Shown in pieces: positions 17,104 to 26,489 of a stretch of DNA of 64,000 nucleotides. Both the position numbers and the translations under genes were made by a program. Source of the stretch: Phycisphaerales bacterium (GTDB lineage: Bacteria; Planctomycetota; Phycisphaerae; Phycisphaerales; UBA1924); NCBI GenBank assembly GCA_029260345.1, contig JAJDDK010000004.1, positions 186,001 through 250,000 on the forward strand. The letters are read 5' to 3'. How positions within the stretch are numbered: the first letter of the stretch is position 1; every line of letters begins with the position of its first letter. Below the pieces are notes generated by a model. The model was given only the letters and a program-made list of their open reading frames with translations, had not been told where the DNA came from and made no database searches.

Positions 17104-20100
17104 TCATCGTTCATCATCCTTCCGATCCTGATCGTCCATCTCATCACGGGCCCGCCGCTTCGCCTTGAGCAATCGCGACATGCCTTCTTCGCCTTCGTCG
17201 GCGGTCGGTTCCTTCTTTGTCTTGCGCTCGATCGGCGCTTCCAGCCCCAGCGGCTTCGTGGGCGGCGTTTTCGCCTCATCCGCTTCGAACTTGATGCTGG
17301 AGGTGTCGCGCTGCTGCGACATGCCGCCCATGGTCGCCTGTCCGGCGCCGCGACCGGCGAGTTTTTTCTGCGTTCGCTCGCGTGCGGCTCGCATCGCGCC
17401 AATTTGTTCTTCACTGGCGCGATCGCGCTTCGAGAATCCGCGCCGCACGAATGCGGCCATGGCCCGCACATCGATGCGCACACGCCGCACGCCTGCGTCG
17501 ATCAAGAAGACCGACAACGCGGCAATCGCGACCGGCAGCCAGATCGGCGCCGAGCGCACCGGCATGGACAATCCTTCGCGCGCAAAGAGTGTCGGGCCGT
17601 CAATGACTTGCTCATCACTGAGAATGCGTCCGCCCGTGGTTTGCGCCACTTGGCGCAGCAGAGGCAAATTGTCGCGCAGGAAGCGATGTTCTTCGGCGAA
17701 TGATCGCGACACGGCGATCTGCGCCGAGCCGCGCACGATGCCGGCGCCATCCGCATCCGGCGCGTCATAGCGCATGTTCACAAGGTATGAACCCGCGTCG
17801 TCCGCACGAAAACGCCCTTCGTATCGGCCGGGGCCGGTTTGGCGCATCGTCACCTGTTCCGATTCCAGATTCGGCTTCACCACGCGCCCAAGGAACTGCG
17901 CAAAGTTCATGCGCTCACCCGATGCATTCAGCGCTTCCACCACAAGCACCGTGTCATCACCGTCGCGCTCGGTGTACACCGTCAGGTTGCCGGAGCCGCT
18001 CGGGCGCATCGCCCAACGCAGGTGCTGTGCCCAAAAACTCTGCGAACCATCCCATGCGGGCCAGCTCGGCGCCCAGCGCGTCGCTGAATCTGATGTGAAC
18101 GCCACGGTGCGCCCAAGGCCGTACTGCCACTGCGCCAGAATCGGGTCATCCTGTTCACTGCGCAATGACACGAGCGACAAACCCTCGCGATCCGCTGTGA
18201 TGACATAGCCCGCGATGGGCGGCACGCCGTGAATGCCGCGCATGCCTTCGGCCGCGACGTTGACGATCTTCGGCGTGAACGGGTCGCCTTCCCACACCAG
18301 CGACCGCTTCACCGTCTGCGCTTCCTTGATGAAGATCTGCGGCAACTGCTTTACGCTGTATTGAAACGGCACGGCATAGAACTGCCCGCCGGTCATCTGC
18401 GCGATGCCCTGCATCTTGCGCATATCTGGCGAATTCATGCTCCCGCCATGCGGAAACACGGCCACCGTGCTGATGGTGATGCCGGCGTCGACAAACCGCC
18501 GCACGAGCGCCTGCCCCGGTCCCGAGGGATCGCCGTCGGAAATAACAATGCAGTGCTTTTGTCCGGCGCTAACGCCATTCAAACCGGTGAGCGCGGCGTT
18601 CATCGCGCTGTTGAAGTCCGGCATATCCCCGAACGACAGATTGTCGATGGCGCGATTCACTTCGAACCCGTCGCCGACCTCCGCCATCGGGAAGATCCAG
18701 CCGGCGCCGCCCGCCTGCCACGAATACTCCAGCACGCCGACGAGATCGAGGCGCGACAGTGCCCCCACCGCAGCTCGCGCCACTTCGCGCCCCGCCGCGT
18801 TGCCGTCCGGCATCTCGCATGAGTGCATGATCAGCGCCAGTGCGCCCCGCGGCATCACGCGCTTCTGCGGCGGGTCCATCTTCACCGGCATCGCATCGGC
18901 CAGCGGTGAACCGATCCAGCCGCCCGCGCCATACGACTGCGGCCCGCCGATCATCACCAGCCCGCCGCCCAGATCATGCACGTACGAGCGCAATTCGTCC
19001 TGCTGCTTCTGCGTGAACTCCCATGCGGGCGTATCGACCAGCACGATCGCGTCGTATGCACCAAGCTCGATGAGTGAATCGTGGCCTTGCGAGGCCGGGC
19101 GCGACTCCGCCGTGATGTCAGCGCGATCGAGCGCACGAATAATTGGCTCCGCCGCGAGATCAGCGCCTTGCCCGACATAAATCAGCACGCGCCCCTGTTC
19201 GGCGACAAACGTTACCGCGTCCTGGCGATTGTTTTGCGGGATCGCATCGTCACTCGCCACCACCGGCTCGAAGAACGCCTCGAACCGCTGCGGCCCGGTG
19301 CTGGTCAGCATGACCGGGATCGTCACCGTGTTGGCGCCTTCGGCCAGTTCAATCGTCGCTCCGAGACCGGTCGCTTCGGGATCAAGATCAATCGGTTGAT
19401 CGTTGAGTGTGAGATTGAGGCGGCCGATCGTCGGCGCCGTGGCGGTCAGGACGAATCGCACATTGACTGTTTCGCCGCGCCGCGCCGTTGGCGGCGTGAT
19501 GAGGTCTTCGAGAATCACTTCGCTGTCGTGCGAGTAGCCGACGACGTACACATCGATTGGCACACCCGCCGCTGCCGCACTCTGCGCCGCCGCCAGAAGG
19601 CTGCCGGTTGTTTCATTGCCATCGGAGATCAACACCAAGCGTAAAGCCGCATCTTCCGGCGAGCTCGCCATTGCCAGGCGCACGCCAGCCGCGAGATTCG
19701 TCGCATCCAGATCGCCCGCATCGCCGACTTCAATCGTGCGCACGCGTTCGCTTGGCAAGGCCTGAACCAGCGCTTCGCGAGCCGCGGAGACAATGCCAAC
19801 GCGATCCGTTGCGCGGGCGTCTTCGGAAGCGCGCTGCAGAACGGCATTTGCTTCGATCCGAGCATCCAGCGGCACGGAGCGGCTCGCATCGACAATGACA
19901 CTCACCGCAACATCGTCACTCGTGTCGCGCCACACCGGCTCAGCCAGCGCGACCGCCAGCAGCAAGATCACCATCGCGCGCAAGCCGATGGCGAATCGGC
20001 GCGTCACCGGGCCAAGCCCCGCGAGGCTGCCGCGCGCCAGCCACCATGCCACAACCCACAGCAGCGGCGCCAGCAGCAACCAGAGCGGCGACCGAAATTC

Positions 20101-20118
20101 AATCGGGCCGAGGATCAT
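17104..20118 (-). CDS. Giant VWA-domain membrane protein, paralogue of the gene at 3906
   Basis: This 1004-residue protein has the same order of parts as the one at 3906-7022: two N-terminal membrane helices, a VWA-like domain with MIDAS DASRS near residue 77, a beta-rich region, the YVHDLGGGLVMIGG segment near 385, a second VWA-like domain, a membrane helix near 870-890 and a charged tail. The second MIDAS is degenerate: where the paralogue has DSSGS, this protein has HSCEM near residue 432, so it probably cannot bind the metal in the same way. Its ATG overlaps the stop of the permease-NHL gene by 4 nt, which implies translational coupling. It lies directly upstream of moxR. Confidence 0.85.
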   Translation of the reverse strand: MILGPIEFRSPLWLLLAPLLWVVAWWLARGSLAGLGPVTRRFAIGLRAMVILLLAVALAEPVWRDTSDDVAVSVIVDASRSVPLDARIEANAVLQRASEDARATDRVGIVSAAREALVQALPSERVRTIEVGDAGDLDATNLAAGVRLAMASSPEDAALRLVLISDGNETTGSLLAAAQSAAAAGVPIDVYVVGYSHDSEVILEDLITPPTARRGETVNVRFVLTATAPTIGRLNLTLNDQPIDLDPEATGLGATIELAEGANTVTIPVMLTSTGPQRFEAFFEPVVASDDAIPQNNRQDAVTFVAEQGRVLIYVGQGADLAAEPIIRALDRADITAESRPASQGHDSLIELGAYDAIVLVDTPAWEFTQKQQDELRSYVHDLGGGLVMIGGPQSYGAGGWIGSPLADAMPVKMDPPQKRVMPRGALALIMHSCEMPDGNAAGREVARAAVGALSRLDLVGVLEYSWQAGGAGWIFPMAEVGDGFEVNRAIDNLSFGDMPDFNSAMNAALTGLNGVSAGQKHCIVISDGDPSGPGQALVRRFVDAGITISTVAVFPHGGSMNSPDMRKMQGIAQMTGGQFYAVPFQYSVKQLPQIFIKEAQTVKRSLVWEGDPFTPKIVNVAAEGMRGIHGVPPIAGYVITADREGLSLVSLRSEQDDPILAQWQYGLGRTVAFTSDSATRWAPSWPAWDGSQSFWAQHLRWAMRPSGSGNLTVYTERDGDDTVLVVEALNASGERMNFAQFLGRVVKPNLESEQVTMRQTGPGRYEGRFRADDAGSYLVNMRYDAPDADGAGIVRGSAQIAVSRSFAEEHRFLRDNLPLLRQVAQTTGGRILSDEQVIDGPTLFAREGLSMPVRSAPIWLPVAIAALSVFLIDAGVRRVRIDVRAMAAFVRRGFSKRDRASEEQIGAMRAARERTQKKLAGRGAGQATMGGMSQQRDTSSIKFEADEAKTPPTKPLGLEAPIERKTKKEPTADEGEEGMSRLLKAKRRARDEMDDQDRKDDER

Positions 20119-22691
20119 GGCGTTGATGATCCTCGATTTGGCTGTGTCAGGCGCGGCTGGCGCGCGGGATCAAAACTCTGCACACGGTTGTTGCCGGAAT
20201 CGAGCACAAACGCGCGATCACCCGCCGCCGCGACGCCCCACGGCGTGCGCAGTTCGCCGACTTCAAACCCCGGTCCGCCATAGACGCCGATCGAGACGCC
20301 GCGCTCGACATCGAGGCGCTGCACGCGATTGCCGCCGAACTCGGAAACGAGAATCGTGCCGTCATCGAGCATCGCCAGTCCATACGGATAGCGGAACTCG
20401 CCCGGCGCTTCTCCGGGAAGCCCATCGCTGCGCCCAATCCAGCTGATGAGTTCGCCGTCGAGTGTGAACCGCCCGACGCGGTGATTGGAAGAGTCCGTGA
20501 CGATCAATTCGCGCCTGTCCTGATCGACCACGATCGACTGCGGGCGCGCAAACTGCACCGGCTCACCACTCGCGTTCGAGCCTTCTTCACCGAACGAAAA
20601 CAGAAACTCATGCGAAGCGTCAAATGCACTGATGCGTTCACTGCCGCCGTATTCACTGACGTAGATGCGCTCGATCGCTCCGACATCGTCGACAAGAAAC
20701 GCGACATCGGTCGGATAGATGAACTCGCCGGGCCCGGTCCCGTACGCGCCCCACGCGGTGACGAGTTCGCCATCCTCACTGAACACCGTCACGCAATGTT
20801 CATGCGTATCGGCGACGTAAATCAACCCGTCCGGCCCAACGGTGATGCCCGTCGGCTTACCACGATCAAAGGCCGGCATGGTCCAGCCGCCGTGGTGTTT
20901 TCCGTCGTGCGAGAACCGCTGCACCCGCGCGGTGCGATCAATGATCCAGATAGAGTCGTCAGTCACGTCGATGCATCGCGGATAGACAATCTGGCCCGGC
21001 GCGTTTCCAACTTCACCAAATGCTTGCGCACCGCGGATCGCCGCGACTTCACCTGGTGCGGCTCGGTCACAACCTGCCAACATCATCGTTCCCGCGAGCG
21101 TGATCAGCGGCATTGCACGCGGAAGGGACCATCGCGACACGCCGCGCATCAGGATGGCGATCAATCCGACCACGATCAATGCGCCGACGGTCAGCCAGGC
21201 GCCTGCGGCGCTGAGTTCCTCCATCCGTAGGTAGTGCAAAAAGTTGAGCAATGTGTTTGCGAGACTATCGAAGCCGGGTGGGGCGAGCATGACCGTGGAT
21301 TCGATCTCGTGCATGCTCAAGAACCCCATGGCGAGCCCCACACCGGCGATGGCTCCCGCGGTCCCCGCGCCTTGTGACTGCCACCACGCGCGAATGGACG
21401 CTTCCCCGCTCAATTCGCGCAGGTCCGCCACATCGCGCGGCTCAAGTAGCGCGATCCACCATCCCACGAACGCCGCGAGCACACCAAATCGCATCGTGTG
21501 AGCCGCAATGAGCCCAGCGTCAGTTTCCACAATCCACTGAAGTACACCAAAACGCGACGCGGACTGAAACGCCGCGCCCACCAATACTCCCGGCACAACC
21601 GCCGTTGCGCCGAGCAACACGATCATCACGGTTGCCGCGATTCGCTGTGCGCGCCCGGCGTGCATTCGAAAACCAGACAACGAACCGGCTGCGATCACCA
21701 TGCCGCACACTCCGACGCCAAGCCCGACGATCGCGCTTTCTCGTAGCGCCGGCGACATCGCCACGATCGCGCGGCGGAGTGAACTCCATTCACGAAGGCT
21801 CCATAAGAAAACTACCGCCGGTAGAACGGCTGAGGCCGTCCACACGGTCAAGCTGGTCATTCCGATGAAAGGGGATGAGACGCCGCGCCGTTCGCGCCAG
21901 TCAACGGCCCGCGCGCCGGAGCGCCGAATCGTCAGAGCCACCAACCCACCTCCGCCAAGCACGCCAATCGCCACCAGCGGCATTGACGCAATCCATGCAA
22001 GCGAAGAATCGCCCGATTCATTCAGCAGGCGCCAGATGGTGATGGCATACGTTTCCACGCGCGCCACGTGCAGCGGCACCGCGGAGCCAAGCATAAGGAG
22101 TGAAATGACGCCGACCGACAGCGCCATGGCGGGCGCCAACGCAATTCCCCAAAACAACCCTCGCCGCCAGCGCGATGGTTGCACCGCTCGCACCGCATCC
22201 ATTTCATCATTCGTGATTCGTCGAGCCCCGACGCCAACGATCACCGCGCCGATCGGCCACGCCCACAGCGACAATCCCCCGATCGCCTGCACCGCATTGA
22301 GCGCACGAATCGCGTCCGGCCCGGCACGCTCCGCCCAATCGCCCAGCGCCGTGCCTGGCGCACGAAGCAATCCCCAGCTTGCGTAGACGAGATAGGTCGG
22401 CAAAAGCAGCGGCGTCATCAGAAGCGCGCACAGCGCGGGGGACGAGCTTCGCACAACCCACGCGGCTGGCGCCGCCAATGCCGTGGCCAAGACTCCAATC
22501 GCCATCGCCACCACGATGGTGCGCACCAGGAGCGCGCCATCCATCCATGACCATACCGAGATGGACTTCGATATTGGAATGCGGCCGTCGCGCATCGCCA
22601 TCGCAGCGCCCAGCACGATGAGGACGCCGCACGTCGCGACCAGCACGAACGCCGCCATCGTCAGCGCGTCGGGTGCGACGCGCCGCTTCAC
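20115..22691 (-). CDS. ABC permease of Fe(III)-type fused to an NHL-repeat propeller
   Basis: The first 514 or so residues look like a complete two-domain permease of the iron/thiamine importer family, with about 12 hydrophobic segments. There is an EAA-like loop near 165-190 (DEMDAVRAVQPSRWRRG) and the family-like stretch TVMLAPPGFDSLANTLLNFLHY near 470. The rest, about 344 residues, is a beta-propeller of NHL repeats (repeated YP-x-D/G-V, IYVADT, NRVQ and GEF motifs). At the junction, Met about 515 is followed by a basic stretch, a hydrophobic core and the lipobox LAGC, that is, a complete lipoprotein signal (ATG at 21149). The propeller may therefore be a fused domain or separately initiated. 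It overlaps the binding-protein gene and the giant VWA gene by 4 nt each. Confidence 0.85.
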   Translation of the reverse strand: MKRRVAPDALTMAAFVLVATCGVLIVLGAAMAMRDGRIPISKSISVWSWMDGALLVRTIVVAMAIGVLATALAAPAAWVVRSSSPALCALLMTPLLLPTYLVYASWGLLRAPGTALGDWAERAGPDAIRALNAVQAIGGLSLWAWPIGAVIVGVGARRITNDEMDAVRAVQPSRWRRGLFWGIALAPAMALSVGVISLLMLGSAVPLHVARVETYAITIWRLLNESGDSSLAWIASMPLVAIGVLGGGGLVALTIRRSGARAVDWRERRGVSSPFIGMTSLTVWTASAVLPAVVFLWSLREWSSLRRAIVAMSPALRESAIVGLGVGVCGMVIAAGSLSGFRMHAGRAQRIAATVMIVLLGATAVVPGVLVGAAFQSASRFGVLQWIVETDAGLIAAHTMRFGVLAAFVGWWIALLEPRDVADLRELSGEASIRAWWQSQGAGTAGAIAGVGLAMGFLSMHEIESTVMLAPPGFDSLANTLLNFLHYLRMEELSAAGAWLTVGALIVVGLIAILMRGVSRWSLPRAMPLITLAGTMMLAGCDRAAPGEVAAIRGAQAFGEVGNAPGQIVYPRCIDVTDDSIWIIDRTARVQRFSHDGKHHGGWTMPAFDRGKPTGITVGPDGLIYVADTHEHCVTVFSEDGELVTAWGAYGTGPGEFIYPTDVAFLVDDVGAIERIYVSEYGGSERISAFDASHEFLFSFGEEGSNASGEPVQFARPQSIVVDQDRRELIVTDSSNHRVGRFTLDGELISWIGRSDGLPGEAPGEFRYPYGLAMLDDGTILVSEFGGNRVQRLDVERGVSIGVYGGPGFEVGELRTPWGVAAAGDRAFVLDSGNNRVQSFDPARQPRLTQPNRGSSTP

Positions 22692-23794
22692 TGCTCCAAG
22701 ACCTCGCGGGCGATTTCGACGGCTCGGTTCATGTCGGGCGCAATGACATCAAATGATTCAAATCGATCAAACTTGTTCTTCAGCGGCAGCATGTACTCCG
22801 TCGCTTCAACCTGCACGCCGGGACGAATCGGCGTGTTGTGCGAATCACTCGCGGCGAGCATCGCTTCCACTTCAGGGCTGAGCAGAAACTTGATCAATTC
22901 ATTCGCTTCAGCTTCATTTGGCCCGCCGGCGACGCGCGCCACCGTGTTGGGAATGAGAAGTGGCCCTGCGAGTGTCATGTCGATCATGCTGAAGGAAGCG
23001 CCCCGCGTAAACGCATGCTGCGCCAGTTTCATTTCAACGGGCCAGCCGTTGCGCTGCCCGGAGTACACGTCGTCGGTGTCGGTTAATCCAATGATCGCTT
23101 CGCCGGAGGCCACCGCCTGCACGACGGCGGAGTTGCCATCCACCAGTCGCACGCCGTTGCGCTTCAACTCTTCAAGCCATTCCCGGTACGGCCCCTCGCC
23201 CCACAAGTTGAGCATCGCCGCGAAGTGGCCGCGCGTCGTGCCGAACTCCGGGCGGGCAATCACCACGCGATCCTTGAACCGCGGATCGACAAGATCGATC
23301 AATTGCTCGGGGGCCGAGTTCTTATTCAGGACATTCGAGTTGTAGACAATCGCACGTCCGCGCACGCCGAAGCCGAACCACCGATCTTCGCGCCCGCGCC
23401 AGCGCTGCGGCCAGCCGGCGAACTCTTCAAGTTCAATCGGCGCCAGCACGTCTTCACCGGCAAGCACTGACGTCATGAAACATTCGCTCGACCAGAACAC
23501 ATCCGCTCGCGGCGTGCCTTGCGCATGCTCCTGCCGCAATCGCTGCGCCAGCCCGGTCGTCTTGGTCGCTTCGGTGTCACCAAGCGCCACGACCGTGATG
23601 CCGGTCTGTTCTTCGAAGGCGTCGATGATTGGTTTTGCCACGTAGTCATCGGCGGAGTAGTACAGGACGACTTCGCGCCGAGGCGTTGCGCTGTCCGAAC
23701 CCGCTTGCGAGCACGACAGTGTGACCGTCGCACCAATGACAACGGCGATCGCGAAGAATGCCCGCAACGCTGCGCGTCGATTGAAATAGATCAT
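22688..23794 (-). CDS. ABC-type substrate-binding lipoprotein, Fe(III)-type family
   Basis: The start gives a lipoprotein signal with a hydrophobic core and the lipobox TLSC near residue 28. The mature protein of about 340 residues has the family pattern of iron-type binding proteins: VVLYYSADDYVAKPIIDAFEEQTGI at the start, TPRADVFWSSE near 95, GRAIVYNSN near 145, and the hinge region LNLWG--GPYREWLEELK. Known members bind ferric ions, but close relatives take other ligands, so the substrate is not certain. The gene lies 2 nt after the coiled-coil gene and overlaps the permease gene by 4 nt. No ATPase gene is nearby. Confidence 0.9.
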   Translation of the reverse strand: MIYFNRRAALRAFFAIAVVIGATVTLSCSQAGSDSATPRREVVLYYSADDYVAKPIIDAFEEQTGITVVALGDTEATKTTGLAQRLRQEHAQGTPRADVFWSSECFMTSVLAGEDVLAPIELEEFAGWPQRWRGREDRWFGFGVRGRAIVYNSNVLNKNSAPEQLIDLVDPRFKDRVVIARPEFGTTRGHFAAMLNLWGEGPYREWLEELKRNGVRLVDGNSAVVQAVASGEAIIGLTDTDDVYSGQRNGWPVEMKLAQHAFTRGASFSMIDMTLAGPLLIPNTVARVAGGPNEAEANELIKFLLSPEVEAMLAASDSHNTPIRPGVQVEATEYMLPLKNKFDRFESFDVIAPDMNRAVEIAREVLEQ

Positions 23795-23796
23795 GT

Positions 23797-25488
23797 TTAC
23801 TCAGGTTCGGATTCGCTCGGCGGCGCTTCGGGCGCCGTTTCCGCCTCGGCCTTCGCCTTGAGACGGCCGAAGTAATGCTTCAGCGCATCGTGATATTCGC
23901 GCGGCGCCGTTTTGCTTTCAATCGCGTCCGCCGCAGCCTGACCGCCCGCTTCGACGAGTTCAACAAACTGCGCTCTGGACTCGCCGCGCACCTGCTCGCC
24001 CTCAACCATCGTGGTTCCGATGATCGGGCCTTCGCCGGTCTTGCTCGGCGCTTTCACTTTCGTCGTGTTGGATTGCGCATCGCTGGCGGACATCTGCGAA
24101 CCGCCCTGGCCGCGTCCGGCTTTGCCCTCGTCCCAAAGCTGGAACGGGCTCATCTCGCCTTCGCCGCCACCGAGGCACTGCGACAGGTCATTGATCTTGC
24201 CCCAGACAAAGTCCTGAGCGGCGCCGATCTGCTGCATCTCCTGCGCCATCATCTCAAGGTCGTTGAGCATGTCCGCCATCTGGCCCATGCCCTGCATGCC
24301 ATCGCCGCCTTCGCCCATCTGCTGCGCGGCTTGGTTCATCGCTTGCGCCATTTGCCCGGCGTTTTCGCACGCGCCCTGCGTGCACTCGGCCTGATCCATG
24401 AGCTGCTGCTTCTGCTGATCGCTCAACCCTTGCGCATTCTGAATCGCTTCGCGCAGCGCGTTGGGATCATTCATCACCGCCGGATCAATGCCCGCCTGCT
24501 TCAGTTGGCGCTCAAGCTCTTTGCGCTCCTGCGCCAGCTTCTCAAGCTGCTCAGCGAGATTTTCAAGCTGCTCCTGGAGCTTTTTCTTCTGCTCATCGGA
24601 CAGGTTTCCCTGCGCGATTTGATTCATGAGCTCGCCGAGCTTTTCGCTGGCCTTTGCGAAGTCGCCGCGCTGCAGCGCGCTGACCACTTCGTTGGCGGGG
24701 CCCATGCCGGGCTGGCGCAACTGCCGCATCTGGTCCTTGATTGCATCCAGCACGCCGTTTTCCGAATTGGACTTCAATGCATCAAGCCGATCCTTCGCCG
24801 CGGTCAATTTCCGAATCGCGGCGCGGCGAATTTCATCCGGCGTGGACGGGTTTGGCGTTTCCAGCGCGCCGTCTTCAGGGCCATCAATGTCTTCCTCACC
24901 AAGCTTGGCGAGCATCGTGCGCAATTCTTCGTCGATCGTTTCCGCTTCCGCCTGCGCTTCGGCAATCTCCTGACGTTCGGCGGCGTCTGCTTCGCGCTCC
25001 CGGTCACGACCGAACAAATCCGCCTGCGGCACCGCGAACCAGATCACCGCAAACGCGACGGCCGCCAGCGCCGGCAAGGGCCAGCGCTGCGGGAATGACC
25101 ACGGCAACGCGCGGCGCAAGTCAACGCCCTTGGCGCGGCGCTGCGCATCTTCGATGGTGGCGACGCTCCACGGATCATTGCGATCTCCGAGTGAAAGCGC
25201 CGTGGAAAGTGATTCACGAAGTTCAGCGCGTTCGTCGATCAGACGCGCTACGGCGGCGCGATCACGGGCCGCGATCGTCGCGATGATCAGCGAGGCCAGA
25301 ACCGCGCCTATGCCGGCGGCGATCCACGCCGCCGTCCAGTCCATCGGGATGGCTGCGAGTTGTTCAAGCAGTCGGGCGGCGACCAGCGCCACCAGCGCAA
25401 TCGCCATTGTGATCGGCAATGACCGAATAAGGCGGTCAAGGAACAGCCGGCGAGCCGCGCGGCGGAGGACGATGTTGACGTCATGCAT
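23797..25488 (-). CDS. Membrane-anchored coiled-coil protein, paralogue of the gene at 1563
   Basis: This is the first gene of the seven-gene block, with a GGAGG site 8 nt before its ATG. Hydrophobic segments lie at about residues 24-42, 52-70 and 135-152. The part between them includes ERAELRESLSTALSLGDR, which aligns in position with DRALDLDDRLGSAISLQQR in the gene at 1563. The remaining 400 residues are strongly helical and charged. A run of QKKKLQEQLENLAEQLEKLAQ lies near 300-335, and a Gln/Met-rich stretch follows. It lacks the long Pro-rich region of its paralogue. Likely a scaffold beside the envelope VWA proteins; function unproven. Confidence 0.8.
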   Translation of the reverse strand: MHDVNIVLRRAARRLFLDRLIRSLPITMAIALVALVAARLLEQLAAIPMDWTAAWIAAGIGAVLASLIIATIAARDRAAVARLIDERAELRESLSTALSLGDRNDPWSVATIEDAQRRAKGVDLRRALPWSFPQRWPLPALAAVAFAVIWFAVPQADLFGRDREREADAAERQEIAEAQAEAETIDEELRTMLAKLGEEDIDGPEDGALETPNPSTPDEIRRAAIRKLTAAKDRLDALKSNSENGVLDAIKDQMRQLRQPGMGPANEVVSALQRGDFAKASEKLGELMNQIAQGNLSDEQKKKLQEQLENLAEQLEKLAQERKELERQLKQAGIDPAVMNDPNALREAIQNAQGLSDQQKQQLMDQAECTQGACENAGQMAQAMNQAAQQMGEGGDGMQGMGQMADMLNDLEMMAQEMQQIGAAQDFVWGKINDLSQCLGGGEGEMSPFQLWDEGKAGRGQGGSQMSASDAQSNTTKVKAPSKTGEGPIIGTTMVEGEQVRGESRAQFVELVEAGGQAAADAIESKTAPREYHDALKHYFGRLKAKAEAETAPEAPPSESEPE

Positions 25489-25569
25489 GGAGTCAGCCTC
25501 CGAAAATCGTCGAGCCGGGCGAGGTGATGCCCCCGCCCGTTCTTTGTACGCAGGACGGCGCTCTTTGTT

Positions 25570-26034
25570 TCATTCGGAAATGGAACCGGGGTCGCGTCCT
25601 TCTTCGATCGCCATGATCTTCCGCACACGCCGCGCATGCCGCCCGCCCTCGAAAGCGCCATTGAGCCAGACATCGACAATGCGTTCGATGAGCTTTTGGC
25701 CGACAAGGTCAGCGGAGACGCACAGCACATTGGCGTCGTTATGGGCCCGAGAGAGCTCCGCAGTGAGTTCATCGTGGACCAGAGCCGCACGGACGCCCTT
25801 GACCTTGTTCGCGGCCATGGACATCCCGATTCCGGTGCCGCAGACCAGAAGGCCACGATCCACCTGCCCGGAGGCGACCGCATTGCCGACCTTGAAGGCG
25901 GAGTCCGGATAATCGAGACACGTCGATTCGAGGTCAGTCAACGTCTCGACCTCGTGGCCTAATTCCTTGAGGTGAGCGACGAGCCGCCCGGTTGCGTCCA
26001 CACCACGATGATCTGCGCCCACGGCGAGCTTCAT
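25570..26034 (-). CDS. rpiB: Ribose-5-phosphate isomerase B
   Basis: RpiB interconverts ribose-5-phosphate and ribulose-5-phosphate in the pentose phosphate pathway. The 154-residue length fits. Diagnostic parts are GADHRG at residues 6-11, CLDYPDSA near 44, the phosphate-loop CGTGIGMSMAANKVKGVRAA near 66-85 with its active-site Cys, and SRAHNDANVL near 97 with the catalytic His. The C-terminal ARRVRKI helix is also typical. The start codon overlaps the stop of the tyrosine phosphatase gene by 4 nt, so both are made from one transcript. Confidence 0.96.
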   Translation of the reverse strand: MKLAVGADHRGVDATGRLVAHLKELGHEVETLTDLESTCLDYPDSAFKVGNAVASGQVDRGLLVCGTGIGMSMAANKVKGVRAALVHDELTAELSRAHNDANVLCVSADLVGQKLIERIVDVWLNGAFEGGRHARRVRKIMAIEEGRDPGSISE

Positions 26035-26489
26035 TGATCCAGCTCCTTCAATCGAGTGGCGATCAGGTCCGCCAGGAGTCGAGACGCTTCATCATAAACG
26101 CGCTGCGAGCCGCCGATCGGATCGAGGACATCCTGACCCTCAGGATCGAGCAAATGGACTTTTCCATCGCTATTTGGGGCAATCGCCCTAACTCCGGCCG
26201 CGTGGCTCGCCGTCATGCAATAGATCACGTCCGCTCGCTCCACCAGTTCCCGCGTCAGCGACTGGGAGCGATGTTCGCCGGGATCGATGCCGAGGGATTT
26301 CAGAGCCGCGCCAGCTTCAGGCGTTGATGGAAGCCCGTCCATCGCGCCGACGCCTGCGGATTCGACCTGAATCGCGGGCTTGGATTCCGGACGCGATTTC
26401 GCAAAATGGCGCGTGATCGCCGCCGCCATCGGGCTGCGGCAGGTGTTGCCGGAACACACGAACAGGATATTGATCGGGTCACTCGCCAT
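26031..26489 (-). CDS. Low-molecular-weight protein-tyrosine phosphatase
   Basis: The catalytic P-loop C-x5-R-S is at residues 12-19 (CSGNTCRS). A DP motif, the likely general acid, lies in DVLDP near 118, and AAAITRHFAK after the loop is typical. The start is taken as ATG 26489, which gives a normal 152-residue protein; the open frame runs 51 codons further upstream with no family sequence. It precedes and overlaps rpiB, a pairing I recall from several bacterial groups. Substrate unknown; in other bacteria such enzymes act on arginine- or tyrosine-phosphorylated proteins. Confidence 0.93.
   Translation of the reverse strand: MASDPINILFVCSGNTCRSPMAAAITRHFAKSRPESKPAIQVESAGVGAMDGLPSTPEAGAALKSLGIDPGEHRSQSLTRELVERADVIYCMTASHAAGVRAIAPNSDGKVHLLDPEGQDVLDPIGGSQRVYDEASRLLADLIATRLKELDQ

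Noticed and set aside
23875-25098. 407-codon open frame antisense to the coiled-coil gene
   Set aside because: A leucine/arginine-rich mirror of a coiled-coil gene with no start signal; the minus-strand frame has a ribosome site and a paralogue.
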